NCBI GenBank assembly: GCA_039707655.1
Contig: CM077665.1
Coordinates: forward strand, 447,329,531-447,393,530
Origin: Elymus sibiricus
Taxonomy: Eukaryota; Streptophyta; Magnoliopsida; Poales; Poaceae
Direction of reading: 5' to 3'
Length of the DNA stretch: 64,000 nucleotides
Notes under the pieces: generated by a model
The model's database searches: none
What the model was told of the DNA's origin: nothing
The model's input: the letters and a program-made list of their open reading frames with translations, nothing else
In this document: one piece after another, positions 21,248-36,300 of the stretch
How positions within the stretch are numbered: position 1 is the stretch's first letter
Layout of the letters: the number at the start of each line of letters is the position of its first letter
Program-made: the position numbers and the translations under genes

Positions 21248-22945
21248 TCAAAATAAATAATGAAATGCATGAAAAATAGCAAATGAAGTCAGAAAAGGGT
21301 TGAAAAGTGATGATGTGGCTTTGAATGGTGCATATTGAATGCAGAAAAAGTCTTGAGTTAAAATATGTTTAAAAAATGCAATCCATTTGTAATAGACGAG
21401 TTTTCGTCCGAAACCCTGATACTTCGAAGGAGATTTTCCAGTTTGTACACGAAGTGCATCCAGTTTTTCCCGTAACCCTCTCAACTTTTTAGCACACGCT
21501 ATGTGGGTGAAATTATGATACCATGCCAATTTTCAACCATTTCAGAGTTCATTTGCAGTGCTTTTCAGTCTCAGGGTCATCTTAGCTCAAAATAAATCAT
21601 CAAATGCATGAAAAATAGCAAAGGATGTCAGAAAAGGGTTGAAAAGTGATGATGTGGCTTTGAATGGTGCATATTGAATGCAGAAAAATTCTTGAGTTAA
21701 AATATGTTTAAAATTGAAATCCCTTTTGTAATAGACGAGTTTTCGTTCGAAACCCTGATACTTCGAAGGAGATTGTCCAGTTTGTACACGAAGTGCATCC
21801 AGTTTTATCTGTAACCCTCTCAACTTTTTACCACATGCTATGTGGGTGAAATTATGATACCATGCCAATTCTCAACCATTTCAGAGTTCATTTGCAGTGC
21901 TTTTCAATCTCAGGGTCATCTTAGCTCAAAATAAATCATGAAATGCATGAAAAATAGCAAATGAAGTCAGAAAAGGGTTGAAAAGTGATGATGTGGCTTT
22001 GAATGGTGCATATTGAATGCAGAAAAAGTCTTGAGTTAAAATATGTTTAAAAATATGAAATCCCTTTGTAATAGACATGTTTTCGTCCGAAACCCTGATA
22101 CTTCGAAGGAGATTGTCCAGTTTCTACACGAAGTACATCCAGTTTTTCCCTTAACCCTCTCAACTTTTTAGCACATGCTATGTGGGTGAAATTATGATAC
22201 CATCCCAATTTTCAACCATTCCAGAGTTCATTTGCAGTGCTTTTCAATCTCAGGGTCATCTTAGCTCAAAATAAATCATGAAATGCATGAAAAATAGCAA
22301 ATGAAGTCAGAAAAGGGTTGAAAAGTGATGATGTGGCTTTTAATGGTGCATATTGAATGCAGAAAAAGTCTTGAGTTAAAATATGTTTAAAAATATGAAA
22401 TCCCTTTGTAATAGACGAGTTTTCGTCCGAAACCCTGATACTTCGAAGGAGATTGTCCAGTTTGTACAAGAAGTGCATCCAGTTTTTCCCGTAACCCTCT
22501 CAACTTTTTAGCACATGCTATGTAGGTGAAATTATGATACCATGCCAATTTTCAACCATTCCAGAGTTCATTTGCAGTGCTTTTCAATCTCAGGGTCATC
22601 CTAGCTCAAAATAAATCATGAAATGCATGAAAAATAGCAAATGAAGTCATAAAAGGGTTGAAAAGTGATGATGTGGCTTTGAATGGTGCATATTGAATGT
22701 AGAAAAAGTCTTGAGTTAAAATATGTTTAAAAATATGAAATCCCTTTGTAATAGACATGTTTTCGTCCGAAACCCTGATACTTCGAAGGAGATTGTCCAG
22801 TTTCTACACGAAGTACATCCAGTTTTTCCCGTAACCCTCTCAACTTTTTAGCACATGCTATGTGGGTGAAATTATGATACCATGCCAATTTTCAACCATT
22901 TCAGAGTTCATTTGCAGTGCTTTTCAATCTCAGGGTCATCCTAGC
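21248..22945 (+). repeat. Five-monomer block, second copy (1698 bp)
   Basis: A near-identical direct repeat of 19550-21247, with monomers at 21248, 21587, 21926, 22266 and 22606. The same private variants recur at an offset of 1698 bp. The fifth monomer turns class A after about its first third, so one breakpoint lies near 22740 or its equivalent near 21045. Confidence 0.88.
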
Positions 22946-24302
22946 TCAAAATAAATCATGAAATGCATGAAAAATAGCAAATGAAGTCAGAAAAGGGTTG
23001 AAAAGTGATGACGTGGCTTTGAATGGTGCATATTGAATGCAGAAAAAGTCTTGAGTTAAAATATGTTTAAAAAATGAAATCCCTTTGTAATAGACGAGTT
23101 TTCGTCCGAAACCCTCATACTTCGAAGGAGATTGTCCAGTTTGTACACGAAGTGCATCCAGTTTTTCCCGTAACCCTCTCAACTTTTTAGCACATGCTAT
23201 GTGGGTGAAATTATGATACCATGCCAATTTTCAACCATTTCAGAGTTCATTTGCAGTGCTTTCAAATCTCAGGGTCATCTTAGCTCAAAATAAATAATGA
23301 AATGCATGAAAAATAGCAAATGAAGTCAGAAAAGGGTTGAAAAGTGATGATGTGGCTTTGAATGGTGCATATTGAATGCAGAAAAAGTCTAGAGTTAAAA
23401 TATGTTTAAAAAATGCAATCCCTTTGTAATAGACGAGTTTTCGTCCGAAACCCTGATACTTCGAAGGAGATTTTCCAGTTTGTACACGAAGTGCATCCAG
23501 TTTTTCCCGTAACCCTCTCAACTTTTTAGCACATGCTATGTGGGTGAAATTATGATACCATGCCAATTTTCAACCATTTCAGAGTTCATTTGCAGTGCTT
23601 TTCAATCTCAGGGTCATCTTAGCTCAAAATAAATCATCAAATGCATGAAAAATAGCAAATGATGTCAGAAAAGGGTTCAAAAGTGATGATGTGGCTTTGA
23701 ATGGTGCATATTGAATGCAGAAAAAGTCTTGAGTTAAAATATGTTTAAAATTGAAATCCCTTTTGTAATAGACGAGTTTTCGTTCGAAACCCTGATACTT
23801 CGAAGGAGATTGTCCAGTTTGTACACGAAGTGCATCCAGTTTTTCCCGTAACCCTCTCAACTTTTTAGCACATGCTATGTGGGTGAAATTATGATACCAT
23901 GCCAATTTTCAACCATTTCAGAGTTCATTTGCAGTCCTTTTCAATCTCAGGGTCATCTTAGCTCAAAATAAATCATGAAATGCATGAAAAATAGCAAATG
24001 AAGTCAGAAAAGGGTTGAAAAGTGATGATGTGGCTTTTAATGGTGCATATTGAATGCAGAAAAAGTCTTGAGTTAAAATATGTTTAAAAATATGGAATCC
24101 CTTTGTACTAGACGAGTTTTCGTCCGAAACCCAGATACTTCGAAGGAGATTGTCCAGTTTCTACACGAAGTACATCCAGTTTTTCCCGTAACCCTCTCAA
24201 CTTTTTAGCACATGCTATGTGGGTGAAATTATGATACCATCCCAATTTTCAACCATTCCAGAGTTCATTTGCAGTGCTTTTCAATCTCAGGGTCATCTAA
24301 GC
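22946..24302 (+). repeat. Transitional satellite section (4 monomers)
   Basis: Monomers begin at 22946 (C), 23285 (C'), 23624 (D-like) and 23963 (hybrid). The last carries GACGAG together with TTCTACACGAAGTACATCC, a combination of B/C and A marks. TTTAAAATTGAAATCCC at about 23741 links the third monomer to those at 19889 and 21587. Confidence 0.83.
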
Positions 24303-27300
24303 TCTAAATAAATCATGAAATGCATGAAAAATAGCAAATGAAGTCAGAAAAGGGTTGAAAAGTGATGATGTGGCTTTTAATGGTGCATATTGAATGCAGA
24401 AAAAGTCTTGAGTTAAAATATGTTTAAAAATATGAAATCCCTTTGTAATAGACGAGTTTTCGTCCGAAACCCTGATACTTCGAAGGAGATTGTCCAGTTT
24501 GTACAAGAAGTGCATCCAGTTTTTCCCGTAACCCTCTCAACTTTTTAGCACATGCTATGTGGGTGAAATTATGATAGCATGCCAATTTTCAACCATTCCA
24601 GAGTTCATTTGCAGTGCTTTTCAATCTCAGGGTCATCCTAGCTCAAAATAAATCATGAAATGCATGAAAAATAGCAAATGAAGTCATAAAAGGGTTGAAA
24701 AGTGATGATGTGGCTTTGAATGGCGCATATTGAATGCAGAAAAAGTCTTGAGTTAAAATATGTTTAAAAAATGAAATCCCTTTGTAATAGACGAGTTTTC
24801 GTCTGAAACCCTGATACTTCGAAGGAGATTGTCCAGTTTGTACACGAAGTGCATCCAGTTTTTCCCGTAACCCTCTCAACTTTTTTGCACATGCTATGTG
24901 GGTGAAATTATGATACCATGCCAATTTTCAACCATTTCAGAGTTCATTTGCAGTGCTTTTCAATCTCAGGGTCATCTTCGCTCAAAATTAATCATGAAAT
25001 GCATGAAAAATAGCAAATGAAGTCAGAAAAGGGTTGAAAAGTGATGATGTGGCTTTGAATGGTGCATATTGAATGCAGAAAAAGTCTTGAGTTAAAATAT
25101 GTTTAAAAATATGAAATCCCATTGTAATAGACATGTTTTCGTCCGAAACCCTGATACTTCGAAGGAGATTGTCCAGTTTCTACACGAAGTACATCCAGTT
25201 TTTCCCGTAACCCACTCAACTTTTTAGCACATGCTATGTGGGTGAAATTATGATACCATGCCAATTTTCAACCATTCCAGAGTTCATTTGCAGTGCTTTT
25301 CAATCTCGGGGTCATCTTAGCTCAAAATAAGTCATGAAATGCATGAAAAATAGCAAATGAAGTCAGAAAAGGGTTGAAAAGTGATGATGTGGCTTTTAAT
25401 GGGGCATATTGAATGCAGAAAAAGTCTTGAGTTAAAATATGTTTAAAAATATGAAATCCCTTTGTAATAGACGAGTTTTCGTCCGAAACCCTGATACTTC
25501 GAAGGAGATTGTCCAGTTTGTACAACAAGTGCATCCAGTTTTTCCCGTAACCCTCTCAACTTTTTAGCACATGCTGTGTGGGTGAAATTATGATACCATG
25601 CCAGTTTTCAACCATTCCAGAGTTCATTTGCAGTTCTTTTCAATCTCAGGGTCATCCTAGCTCAAAATAAATCATGAAATGCATGAAAAATAGCAAATGA
25701 AGTCAGAAAAGGGTTGAAATATGATGATGTGGCTTTGAATGGTGCGTATTGAATGCAGAAAAAGTCTTGAGTTAAAATATGTTTAAAAAATGAAATCCCT
25801 TTGTAATAGACGAGTTTTCGTCCGAATCCCTGATACTTCGAAGGAGATTGTCCAGTTTGTACAACAAGTGCATCCAGTTTTTCCCGTAACCCTCTCAACT
25901 TTTTAGCACATGCTATGTGGGTGAAATTATGATACCATGCCAATTTTCAACCATTTCAGAGTTCATTTGCAGTGCTTTTCAATCTCAGGGTCATCTTAGC
26001 TCAAAATAAATCATCAAATGCATGAAAAATAGCAAATGATGTCAGAAAAGGGTTCAAAAGTGATGATGTGGCTTTGAATGGTGCATATTGAATGCAGAAA
26101 AAGTCTTGAGTTAAAATATGTTTAAAAATATGAAATCCCTTTGTAATAGACATGTTTTCGTCCGAAACCCTGATACTTCGAAGGAGATTGTCCAGTTTCT
26201 ACACGAAGTACATCCAGTTTTTCCCGTAACCCTCTCAACTTTTTAGCACATGCTATGTGGGTGAAATTATGATACCATCCCAATTTTCAACCATTCCAGA
26301 GTTCATTTGCAGTGCTTTTCAATCTCAGGGTCATCTAAGCTCAAAATAAATCATGAAATGCATGAAAAATAGCAAATGAAGTCAGAAAAGGGTTGAAAAG
26401 TGATGATGTGGCTTTGAATGGTGCATATTGAATGCAGAAAAAGTCTTGAGTTAAAATATGTTTAAAAATATGAAATCCCATTGTAATAGACATGTTTTCG
26501 TCCGAAACCCTGATACTTCGAAGGAGATTGTCCAGTTTCTACACGAAGTACATCCAGTTTTTCCCGTAACCCACTCAACTTTTTAGCACATGCTATGTGG
26601 GTGAAATTATGATACCATGCCAATTTTCAACCATTCCAGAGTTCATTTGCAGTGCTTTTCAATCTCGGGGTCATCTTAGCTCAAAATAAGTCATGAAATG
26701 CATGAAAAATAGCAAATGAAGTCAGAAAAGGGTTGAAAAGTGATGATGTGGCTTTTAATGGGGCATATTGAATGCAGAAAAAGTCTTGAGTTAAAATATG
26801 TTTAAAAATATGAAATCCCTTTGTAATAGACGAGTTTTCGTCCGAAACCCTGATACTTCGAAGGAGATTGTCCAGTTTGTACAACAAGTGCATCCAGTTT
26901 TTCCCGTAACCCTCTCAACTTTTTAGCACATGCTGTGTGGGTGAAATTATGATACCATGCCAGTTTTCAACCATTCCAGAGTTCATTTGCAGTTCTTTTC
27001 AATCTCAGGGTCATCCTAGCTCAAAATAAATCATGAAATGCATGAAAAATAGCAAATGAAGTCAGAAAAGGGTTGAAATATGATGATGTGGCTTTGAATG
27101 GTGCGTATTGAATGCAGAAAAAGTCTTGAGTTAAAATATGTTTAAAAAATGAAATCCCTTTGTAATAGACGAGTTTTCGTCCGAATCCCTGATACTTCGA
27201 AGGAGATTGTCCAGTTTGTACAACAAGTGCATCCAGTTTTTCCCGTAACCCTCTCAACTTTTTAGCACATGCTATGTGGGTGAAATTATGATACCATGCC

Positions 27301-30300
27301 AATTTTCAACCATTTCAGAGTTCATTTGCAGTGCTTTTCAATCTCAGGGTCATCTTAGCTCAAAATAAATCATCAAATGCATGAAAAATAGCAAATGATG
27401 TCAGAAAAGGGTTCAAAAGTGATGATGTGGCTTTGAATGGTGCATATTGAATGCAGAAAAAGTCTTGAGTTAAAATATGTTTAAAAATATGAAATCCCTT
27501 TGTAATAGACATGTTTTCGTCCGAAACCCTGATACTTCGAAGGAGATTGTCCAGTTTCTACACGAAGTACATCCAGTTTTTCCCGTAACCCTCTCAACTT
27601 TTTAGCACATGCTATGTGGGTGAAATTATGATACCATCCCAATTTTCAACCATTCCAGAGTTCATTTGCAGTGCTTTTCAATCTCAGGGTCATCTAAGCT
27701 CAAAATAAATCATGAAATGCATGAAAAATAGCAAATGAAGTCAGAAAAGGGTTGAAAAGTGATGATGTGGCTTTTAATGGTGCATATTGAATGCAGAAAA
27801 AGTCTTGAGTTAAAATATGTTTAAAAATATGAAATCCCTTTGTAATAGACGAGTTTTCGTCCGAAACCCTGATACTTCGAAGGAGATTGTCCAGTTTGTA
27901 CAAAAAGTGCATCCAGTTTTTCCCGTAACCCTCTCAACTTTTTAGCACATGCTATGTGGGTGAAATTATGATAGCATGCCAATTTTCAACCATTCCAGAG
28001 TTCATTTGCAGTGCTTTTCAATCTCAGGGTCATCCTAGCTCAAAATAAATCATGAAATGCATGAAAAATAGCAAATGAAGTCATAAAAGGGTTGAAAAGT
28101 GATGATGTGGCTTTGAATGGCGCATATTGAATGCAGAAAAAGTCTTGAGTTAAAATATGTTTAAAAAATGAAATCCCTTTGTAATAGACGAGTTTTCGTC
28201 CGAAACCCTGATACTTCGAAGGAGATTGTCCAGTTTGTACACGAAGTGCATCCAGTTTTTCCCGTAACCCTCTCAACTTTTTAGCACATGCTACGTGGGT
28301 GAAATTATGATACCATGCCAATTTTCAACCATTTCAGAGTTCATTTGCAGTGCTTTTCAATCTCAGGGTCATCTTAGCTCAAAATTAATCATGAAATGCA
28401 TGAAAAATAGCAAATGAAGTCAGAAAACGGTTGAAAAGTGATGATGTGGCTTTGAATGGTGCATATTGAATGCAAAAAAAGTCTTGAGTTAAAATATGTT
28501 TAAAAATATGAAATCCCTTTGTAATAGACATGTTTTCGTCCGAAACCCTGATACTTCGAAGGAGATTGTCCAGTTTCTACACGAAGTACATCCAGTTTTT
28601 CCCGTAACCCACTCAACTTTTTAGCACATGCTATGTGGGTGAAATTATGATACCATGCCAATTTTCAACCATTCCAGAGTTCATTTGCAGTGCTTTTCAA
28701 TCTCGGGGTCATCTTAGCTCAAAATAAGTCATGAAATGCATGAAAAATAGCAAATGAAGTCAGAAAAGGGTTGAAAAGTGATGATGTGGCTTTTAATGGG
28801 GCATATTGAATGCAGAAAAAGTCTTGAGTTAAAATATGTTTAAAAATATGAAATCCCTTTGTAATAGACGAGTTTTCGTCCGAAACCCTGATACTTCGAA
28901 GGAGATTGTCCAGTTTGTACAACAAGTGCATCCAGTTTTTCCCGTAACCCTCTCAACTTTTTAGCACATGCTATGTGGGTGAAATTATGATACCATGCCA
29001 ATTTTCAACCATTCCAGAGTTCATTTGCAGTTCTTTTCAATCTCAGGGTCATCCTAGCTCAAAATAAATCATGAAATGCATGAAAAATAGCAAATGAAGT
29101 CAGAAAAGGGTTGAAATATGATGATGTGGCTTTGAATGGTGCGTATTGAATGCAGAAAAAGTCTTGAGTTAAAATATGTTTAAAAAATGAAATCCCTTTG
29201 TAATAGACGAGTTTTCGTCCGAAACCCTGATACTTCGAAGGAGATTGTCCAGTTTGTACAACAAGTGCATCCAGTTTTTCCCGTAACCCTCTCAACTTTT
29301 TAGCACATGCTATGTGGGTGAAATTATGATACCATGCCAATTTTCAACCATTTCAGAGTTCATTTGCAGTGCTTTTCAATCTCAGGGTCATCTTAGCTTA
29401 AAATAAATCATCAAATGCATGAAAAATAGCAAATGATGTCAGAAAAGGGTTCAAAAGTGATGATGTGGCTTTGAATGGTGCATATTGAATGCAGAAAAAG
29501 TCTTGAGTTAAAATATGTTTAAAAATATGAAATCCCTTTGTAATAGACATGTTTTCGTCCGAAACCCTGATACTTCGAAGGAGATTGTCCAGTTTCTACA
29601 CGAAGTACATCCAGTTTTTCCCGTAACCCTCTCAACTTTTTAGCACATGCTATGTGGGTGAAATTATGATACCATCCCAATTTTCAACCATTCCAGAGTT
29701 CATTTGCAGTGCTTTTCAATCTCAGGGTCATCTAAGCTCAAAATAAATCATGAAATGCATGAAAAATAGCAAATGAAGTCAGAAAAGGGTTGAAAAGTGA
29801 TGATGTGGCTTTTAATGGTGCATATTGAATGCAGAAAAAGTCTTGAGTTAAAATATGTTTAAAAATATGAAATCCCTTTGTAATAGACGAGTTTTCGTCC
29901 GAAACCCTGATACTTCGAAGGAGATTGTCCAGTTTGTACAAGAAGTGCATCCAGTTTTTCCCGTAACCCTCTCAACTTTTTAGCACATGCTATGTGGGTG
30001 AAATTATGATAGCATGCCAATTTTCAACCATTCCAGAGTTCATTTGCAGTGCTTTTCAATCTCAGGGTCATCCTAGCTCAAAATAAATCATGAAATGCAT
30101 GAAAAATAGCAAATGAAGTCATAAAAGGGTTGAAAAGTGATGATGTGGCTTTGAATGGCGCATATTGAATGCAGAAAAAGTCTTGAGTTAAAATATGTTT
30201 AAAAAATGAAATCCCTTTGTAATAGACGAGTTTTCGTCCGAAACCCTGATACTTCGAAGGAGATTGTCCAGTTTGTACACGAAGTGCATCCAGTTTTTCC

Positions 30301-33300
30301 CGTAACCCTCTCAACTTTTTAGCACATGCTATGTGGGTGAAATTATGATACCATGCCAATTTTCAACCATTTCAGAGTTCATTTGCAGTGCTTTTCAATC
30401 TCAGGGTCATCTTAGCTCAAAATTAATCATGAAATGCATGAAAAATAGCAAATGAAGTCAGAAAACGGTTGAAAAGTGATGATGTGGCTTTGAATGGTGC
30501 ATATTGAATGCAAAAAAAGTCTTGAGTTAAAATATGTTTAAAAATATGAAATCCCTTTGTAATAGACATGTTTTCGTCCGAAACCCTGATACTTCGAAGG
30601 AGATTGTCCAGTTTCTACACGAAGTACATCCAGTTTTTCCCGTAACCCACTCAACTTTTTAGCACATGCTATGTGGGTGAAATTATGATACCATGCCAAT
30701 TTTCAACCATTCCAGAGTTCATTTGCAGTGCTTTTCAATCTCGGAGTCATCTTAGCTCAAAATAAGTCATGAAATGCATGAAAAATAGCAAATGAAGTCA
30801 GAAAAGGGTTGAAAAGTGATGATGTGGCTTTTAATGGGGCATATTGAATGCAGAAAAAGTCTTGAGTTAAAATATGTTTAAAAATATGAAATCCCTTTGT
30901 AATAGACGAGTTTTCGTCCGAAACCCTGATACTTCGAAGGAGATTGTCCAGTTTGTACAACAAGTGCATCCAGTTTTTCCCGTAACCCTCTCAACTTTTT
31001 AGCACATGCTATGTGGGTGAAATTATGATACCATGCCAATTTTCAACCATTCCAGAGTTCATTTGCAGTTCTTTTCAATCTCAGGGTCATCCTAGCTCAA
31101 AATAAATCATGAAATGCATGAAAAATAGCAAATGAAGTCAGAAAAGGGTTGAAATATGATGATGTGGCTTTGAATGGTGCGTATTGAATGCAGAAAAAGT
31201 CTTGAGTTAAAATATGTTTAAAAAATGAAATCCCTTTGTAATAGACGAGTTTTCGTCCGAAACCCTGATACTTCGAAGGAGATTGTCCAGTTTGTAAAAC
31301 AAGTGCATCCAGTTTTTCCCGTAACCCTCTCAACTTTTTAGCACATGCTATGTGGGTGAAATTATGATACCATGCCAATTTTCAACCATTTCAGAGTTCA
31401 TTTGCAGTGCTTTTCAATCTCAGGGTCATCTTAGCTCAAAATAAATCATCAAATGCATGAAAAATAGCAAATGATGTCAGAAAAGGGTTCAAAAGTGATG
31501 ATGTGGCTTTGAATGGTGCATATTGAATGCAGAAAAAGTCTTGAGTTAAAATATGTTTAAAAATATGAAATCCCTTTGTAATAGACATGTTTTCGTCCGA
31601 AACCCTGATACTTCGAAGGAGATTGTCCAGTTTCTACACGAAGTACATCCAGTTTTTCCCGTAACCCTCTCAACTTTTTAGCACATGCTATGTGGGTGAA
31701 ATTATGATACCATCCCAATTTTCAACCATTCCAGAGTTCATTTGCAGTGCTTTTCAATCTCAGGGTCATCTAAGCTCAAAATAAATCATGAAATGCATGA
31801 AAAATAGCAAATGAAGTCAGAAAAGGGTTGAAAAGTGATGATGTGGCTTTTAATGGTGCATATTGAATGCAGAAAAAGTCTTGAGTTAAAATATGTTTAA
31901 AAATATGAAATCCCTTTGTAATAGACGAGTTTTCGTCCGAAACCCTGATACTTCGAAGGAGATTGTCCAGTTTGTACAAGAAGTGCATCCAGTTTTTCCC
32001 GTAACCCTCTCAACTTTTTAGCACATGCTATGTGGGTGAAATTATGATAGCATGCCAATTTTCAACCATTCCAGAGTTCATTTGCAGTGCTTTTCAATCT
32101 CAGGGTCATCCTAGCTCAAAATAAATCATGTAATGCATGAAACATAGCAAATGAAGTCATAAAAGGGTTGAAAAGTGATGATGTGGCTTTGAATGGCGCA
32201 TATTGAATGCAGAAAATTTCTTGAGTTAAAATATGTTTAAAATATGAAATCCCTTTGTAATAGACGAGTTTTCGTCCGAAACCCTGATACTTCGAAGGAG
32301 ATTGTCCAGTTTGTACACGAAGTGCATCCAGTTTTTCCCGTAACCCTCTCAACTTTTTAGCACATGCTATGTGGGTGAAATTATGATACCATGCCAATTT
32401 TCAACCATTTCAGAGTTCATTTGCAGTGCTTTTCAATCTCAGGGTCATCTTAGCTCAAAATTAATCATGAAATGCATGAAAAATAGCAAATGAAGTCAGA
32501 AAACGGTTGAAAAGTGATGATGTGGCTTTGAATGGTGCATATTGAATGCAGAAAAAGTCTTGAGTTAAAATATGTTTAAAAATATGAAATCCCTTTGTAA
32601 TAGACATGTTTTCGTCCGAAACCCTGATACTTCGAAGGAGATTGTCCAGTTTCTACACGAAGTACATCCAGTTTTTCCCGTAACCCACTCAACTTTTTAG
32701 CACATGCTATGTGGGTGAAATTATGATACCATGCCAATTTTCAACCATTCCAGAGTTCATTTGCAGTGCTTTTCAATCTCGGGGTCATCTTAGCTCAAAA
32801 TAAGTCATGAAATGCATGAAAAATAGCAAATGAAGTCAGAAAAGGGTTGAAAAGTGATGATGTGGCTTTTAATGGGGCATATTGAATGCAGAAAAAGTCT
32901 TGAGTTAAAATATGTTTAAAAATATGAAATCCCTTTGTAATAGACGAGTTTTCGTCCGAAACCCTGATACTTCGAAGGAGATTGTCCAGTTTGTACAACA
33001 AGTGGATCCAGTTTTTCCCGTAACCCTCTCAACTTTTTAGCACATGCTATGTGGGTGAAATTATGATACCATGCCAATTTTCAACCATTCCAGAGTTCAT
33101 TTGCAGTTCTTTTCAATCTCAGGGTCATCCTAGCTCAAAATAAATCATGAAATGCATGAAAAATAGCAAATGAAGTCAGAAAAGGGTTGAAATATGATGA
33201 TGTGGCTTTGAATGGTGCGTTTTGAATGCAGAAAAAGTCTTGAGTTAAAATATGTTTAAAAAATGAAATCCCTTTGTAATAGACGAGTTTTCGTCCGAAA

Positions 33301-36300
33301 CCCTGATACTTCGAAGGAGATTGTCCAGTTTGTACACGAAGTGCATCCAGTTTTTCCCGTAACCCTCTCAACTTTTTCGCACAGGCTATGTGGGTGAAAT
33401 TATGATACCATGCCAATTTTCAACCATTCCAGAGTTCATTTGCAGTTCTTTTCAATCTCAGGGTCATCCTAGCTCAAAATAAATCATGAAATGCATGAAA
33501 AATAGCAAATGAAGTCAGAAAAGGGTTGAAATATGATGATGTGGCTTTGAATGGTGCGTATTGAATGCAGAAAAAGTCTTGAGTTAAAATATGTTTAAAA
33601 AATGAAATCCCTTTGTAATAGACGAGTTTTCGTCCGAAACCCTGATACTTCGAAGGAGATTGTCCAGTTTGTACAACAAGTGCATCCAGTTTTTCCCGTA
33701 ACCCTCTCAACTTTTTAGCACATGCTATGTGGGTGAAATTATGATACCATGCCAATTTTCAACCATTTCAGAGTTCATTTGCAGTGCTTTTCAATCTCAG
33801 GGTCATCTTAGCTCAAAATAAATCATCAAATGCATGAAAAATAGCAAATGATGTCAGAAAAGGGTTCAAAAGTGATGATGTGGCTTTGAATGGTGCATAT
33901 TGAATGCAGAAAAAGTCTTGAGTTAAAATATGTTTAAAAATATGAAATCCCTTTGTAATAGACATGTTTTCGTCCGAAACCCTGATACTTCGAAGGAGAT
34001 TGTCCAGTTTCTACACGAAGTACATCCAGTTTTTCCCGTAACCCTCTCAACTTTTTAGCACATGCTATGTGGGTGAAATTATGATACCATCCCAATTTTC
34101 AACCATTCCAGAGTTCATTTGCAGTGCTTTTCAATCTCAGGGTCATCTAAGCTCAAAATAAATCATGAAATGCATGAAAAATAGCAAATGAAGTCAGAAA
34201 AGGGTTGAAAAGTGATGATGTGGCTTTTAATGGTGCATATTGAATGCAGAAAAAGTCTTGAGTTAAAATATGTTTAAAAATATGAAATCCCTTTGTAATA
34301 GACGAGTTTTCGTCCGAAACCCTGATACTTCGAAGGAGATTGTCCAGTTTGTACAAGAAGTGCATCCAGTTTTTCCCGTAACCCTCTCAACTTTTTAGCA
34401 CATGCTATGTGGGTGAAATTATGATAGCATGCCAATTTTCAACCATTCCAGAGTTCATTTGCAGTGCTTTTCAATCTCAGGGTCATCCTAGCTCAAAATA
34501 AATCATGTAATGCATGAAACATAGCAAATGAAGTCATAAAAGGGTTGAAAAGTGATGATGTGGCTTTGAATGGCGCATATTGAATGCAGAAAATTTCTTG
34601 AGTTAAAATATGTTTAAAAAATGAAATCCCTTTGTAATAGACGAGTTTTCGTCCGAAACCCTGATACTTCGAAGGAGATTGTCCAGTTTGTACACGAAGT
34701 GCATCCAGTTTTTCCCGTAACCCTCTCAACTTTTTAGCACATGCTATGTGGGTGAAATTATGATACCATGCCAATTTTCAACCATTTCAGAGTTCATTTG
34801 CAGTGCTTTTCAATCTCAGGGTCATCTTAGCTCAAAATTAATCATGAAATGCATGAAAAATAGCAAATGAAGTCAGAAAAGGGTTGAAAAGTGATGATGT
34901 GGCTTTGAATGGTGCATATTGAATGCAGAAAAAGTCTTGAGTTAAAATATGTTTAAAAATATGAAATCCCTTTGTAATAGACATGTTTTCGTCCGAAACC
35001 CTGATACTTCGAATGAGATTGTCCAGTTTCTACACGAAGTACATCCAGTTTTTCCCGTAACCCACTCAACTTTTTAGCACATGCTATGTGGGTGAAATTA
35101 TGATACCATGCCAATTTTCAACCATTCCAGAGTTCATTTGCAGTGCTTTTCAATCTCGGGGTCATCTTAGCTCAAAATAAGTCATGAAATGCATGAAAAA
35201 TAGCAAATGAAGTCAGAAAAGGGTTGAAAAGTGATGATGTGGCTTTTAATGGGGCATATTGAATGCAGAAAAAGTCTTGAGTTAAAATATGTTTAAAAAT
35301 ATGAAATCCCTTTGTAATAGACGAGTTTTCGTCCGAAACCCTGATACTTCGAAGGAGATTGTCCAGTTTGTACAACAAGTGCATCCAGTTTTTCCCGTAA
35401 CCCTCTCAACTTTTTAGCACATGCTATGTGGGTGAAATTATGATACCATGCCAATTTTCAACCATTCCAGAGTTCATTTGCAGTTCTTTTCAATCTCAGG
35501 GTCATCCTAGCTCAAAATAAATCATGAAATGCATGAAAAATAGCAAATGAAGTCAGAAAAGGGTTGAAATATGATGATGTGGCTTTGAATGGTGCGTATT
35601 GAATGCAGAAAAAGTCTTGAGTTAAAATATGTTTAAAAAATGAAATCCCTTTGTAATAGACGAGTTTTCGTCCGAAACCCTGATACTTCGAAGGAGATTG
35701 TCCAGTTTGTACAACAAGTGCATCCAGTTTTTCCCGTAACCCTCTCAACTTTTTAGCACATGCTATGTGGGTGAAATTATGATACCATGCCAATTTTCAA
35801 CCATTTCAGAGTTCATTTGCAGTGCTTTTCAATCTCAGGGTCATCTTAGCTCAAAATAAATCATCAAATGCATGAAAAATAGCAAATGATGTCAGAAAAG
35901 GGTTCAAAAGTGATGATGTGGCTTTGAATGGTGCATATTGAATGCAGAAAAAGTCTTGAGTTAAAATATGTTTAAAAATATGAAATCCCTTTGTAATAGA
36001 CATGTTTTCGTCCGAAACCCTGATACTTCGAAGGAGATTGTCCAGTTTCTACACGAAGTACATCCAGTTTTTCCCGTAACCCTCTCAACTTTTTAGCACA
36101 TGCTATGTGGGTGAAATTCTGATACCATGCCAATTTTCAACCATTCCAGAGTTCATTTGCAGTGCTTTTCAATCTCAGGGTCATCTAAGCTCAAAATAAA
36201 TCATGAAATGCATGAAAAATAGCAAATGAAGTCAGAAAAGGGTTGAAAAGTGATGATGTGGCTTTTAATGGTGCATATTGAATGCAGAAAAAGTCTTGAG

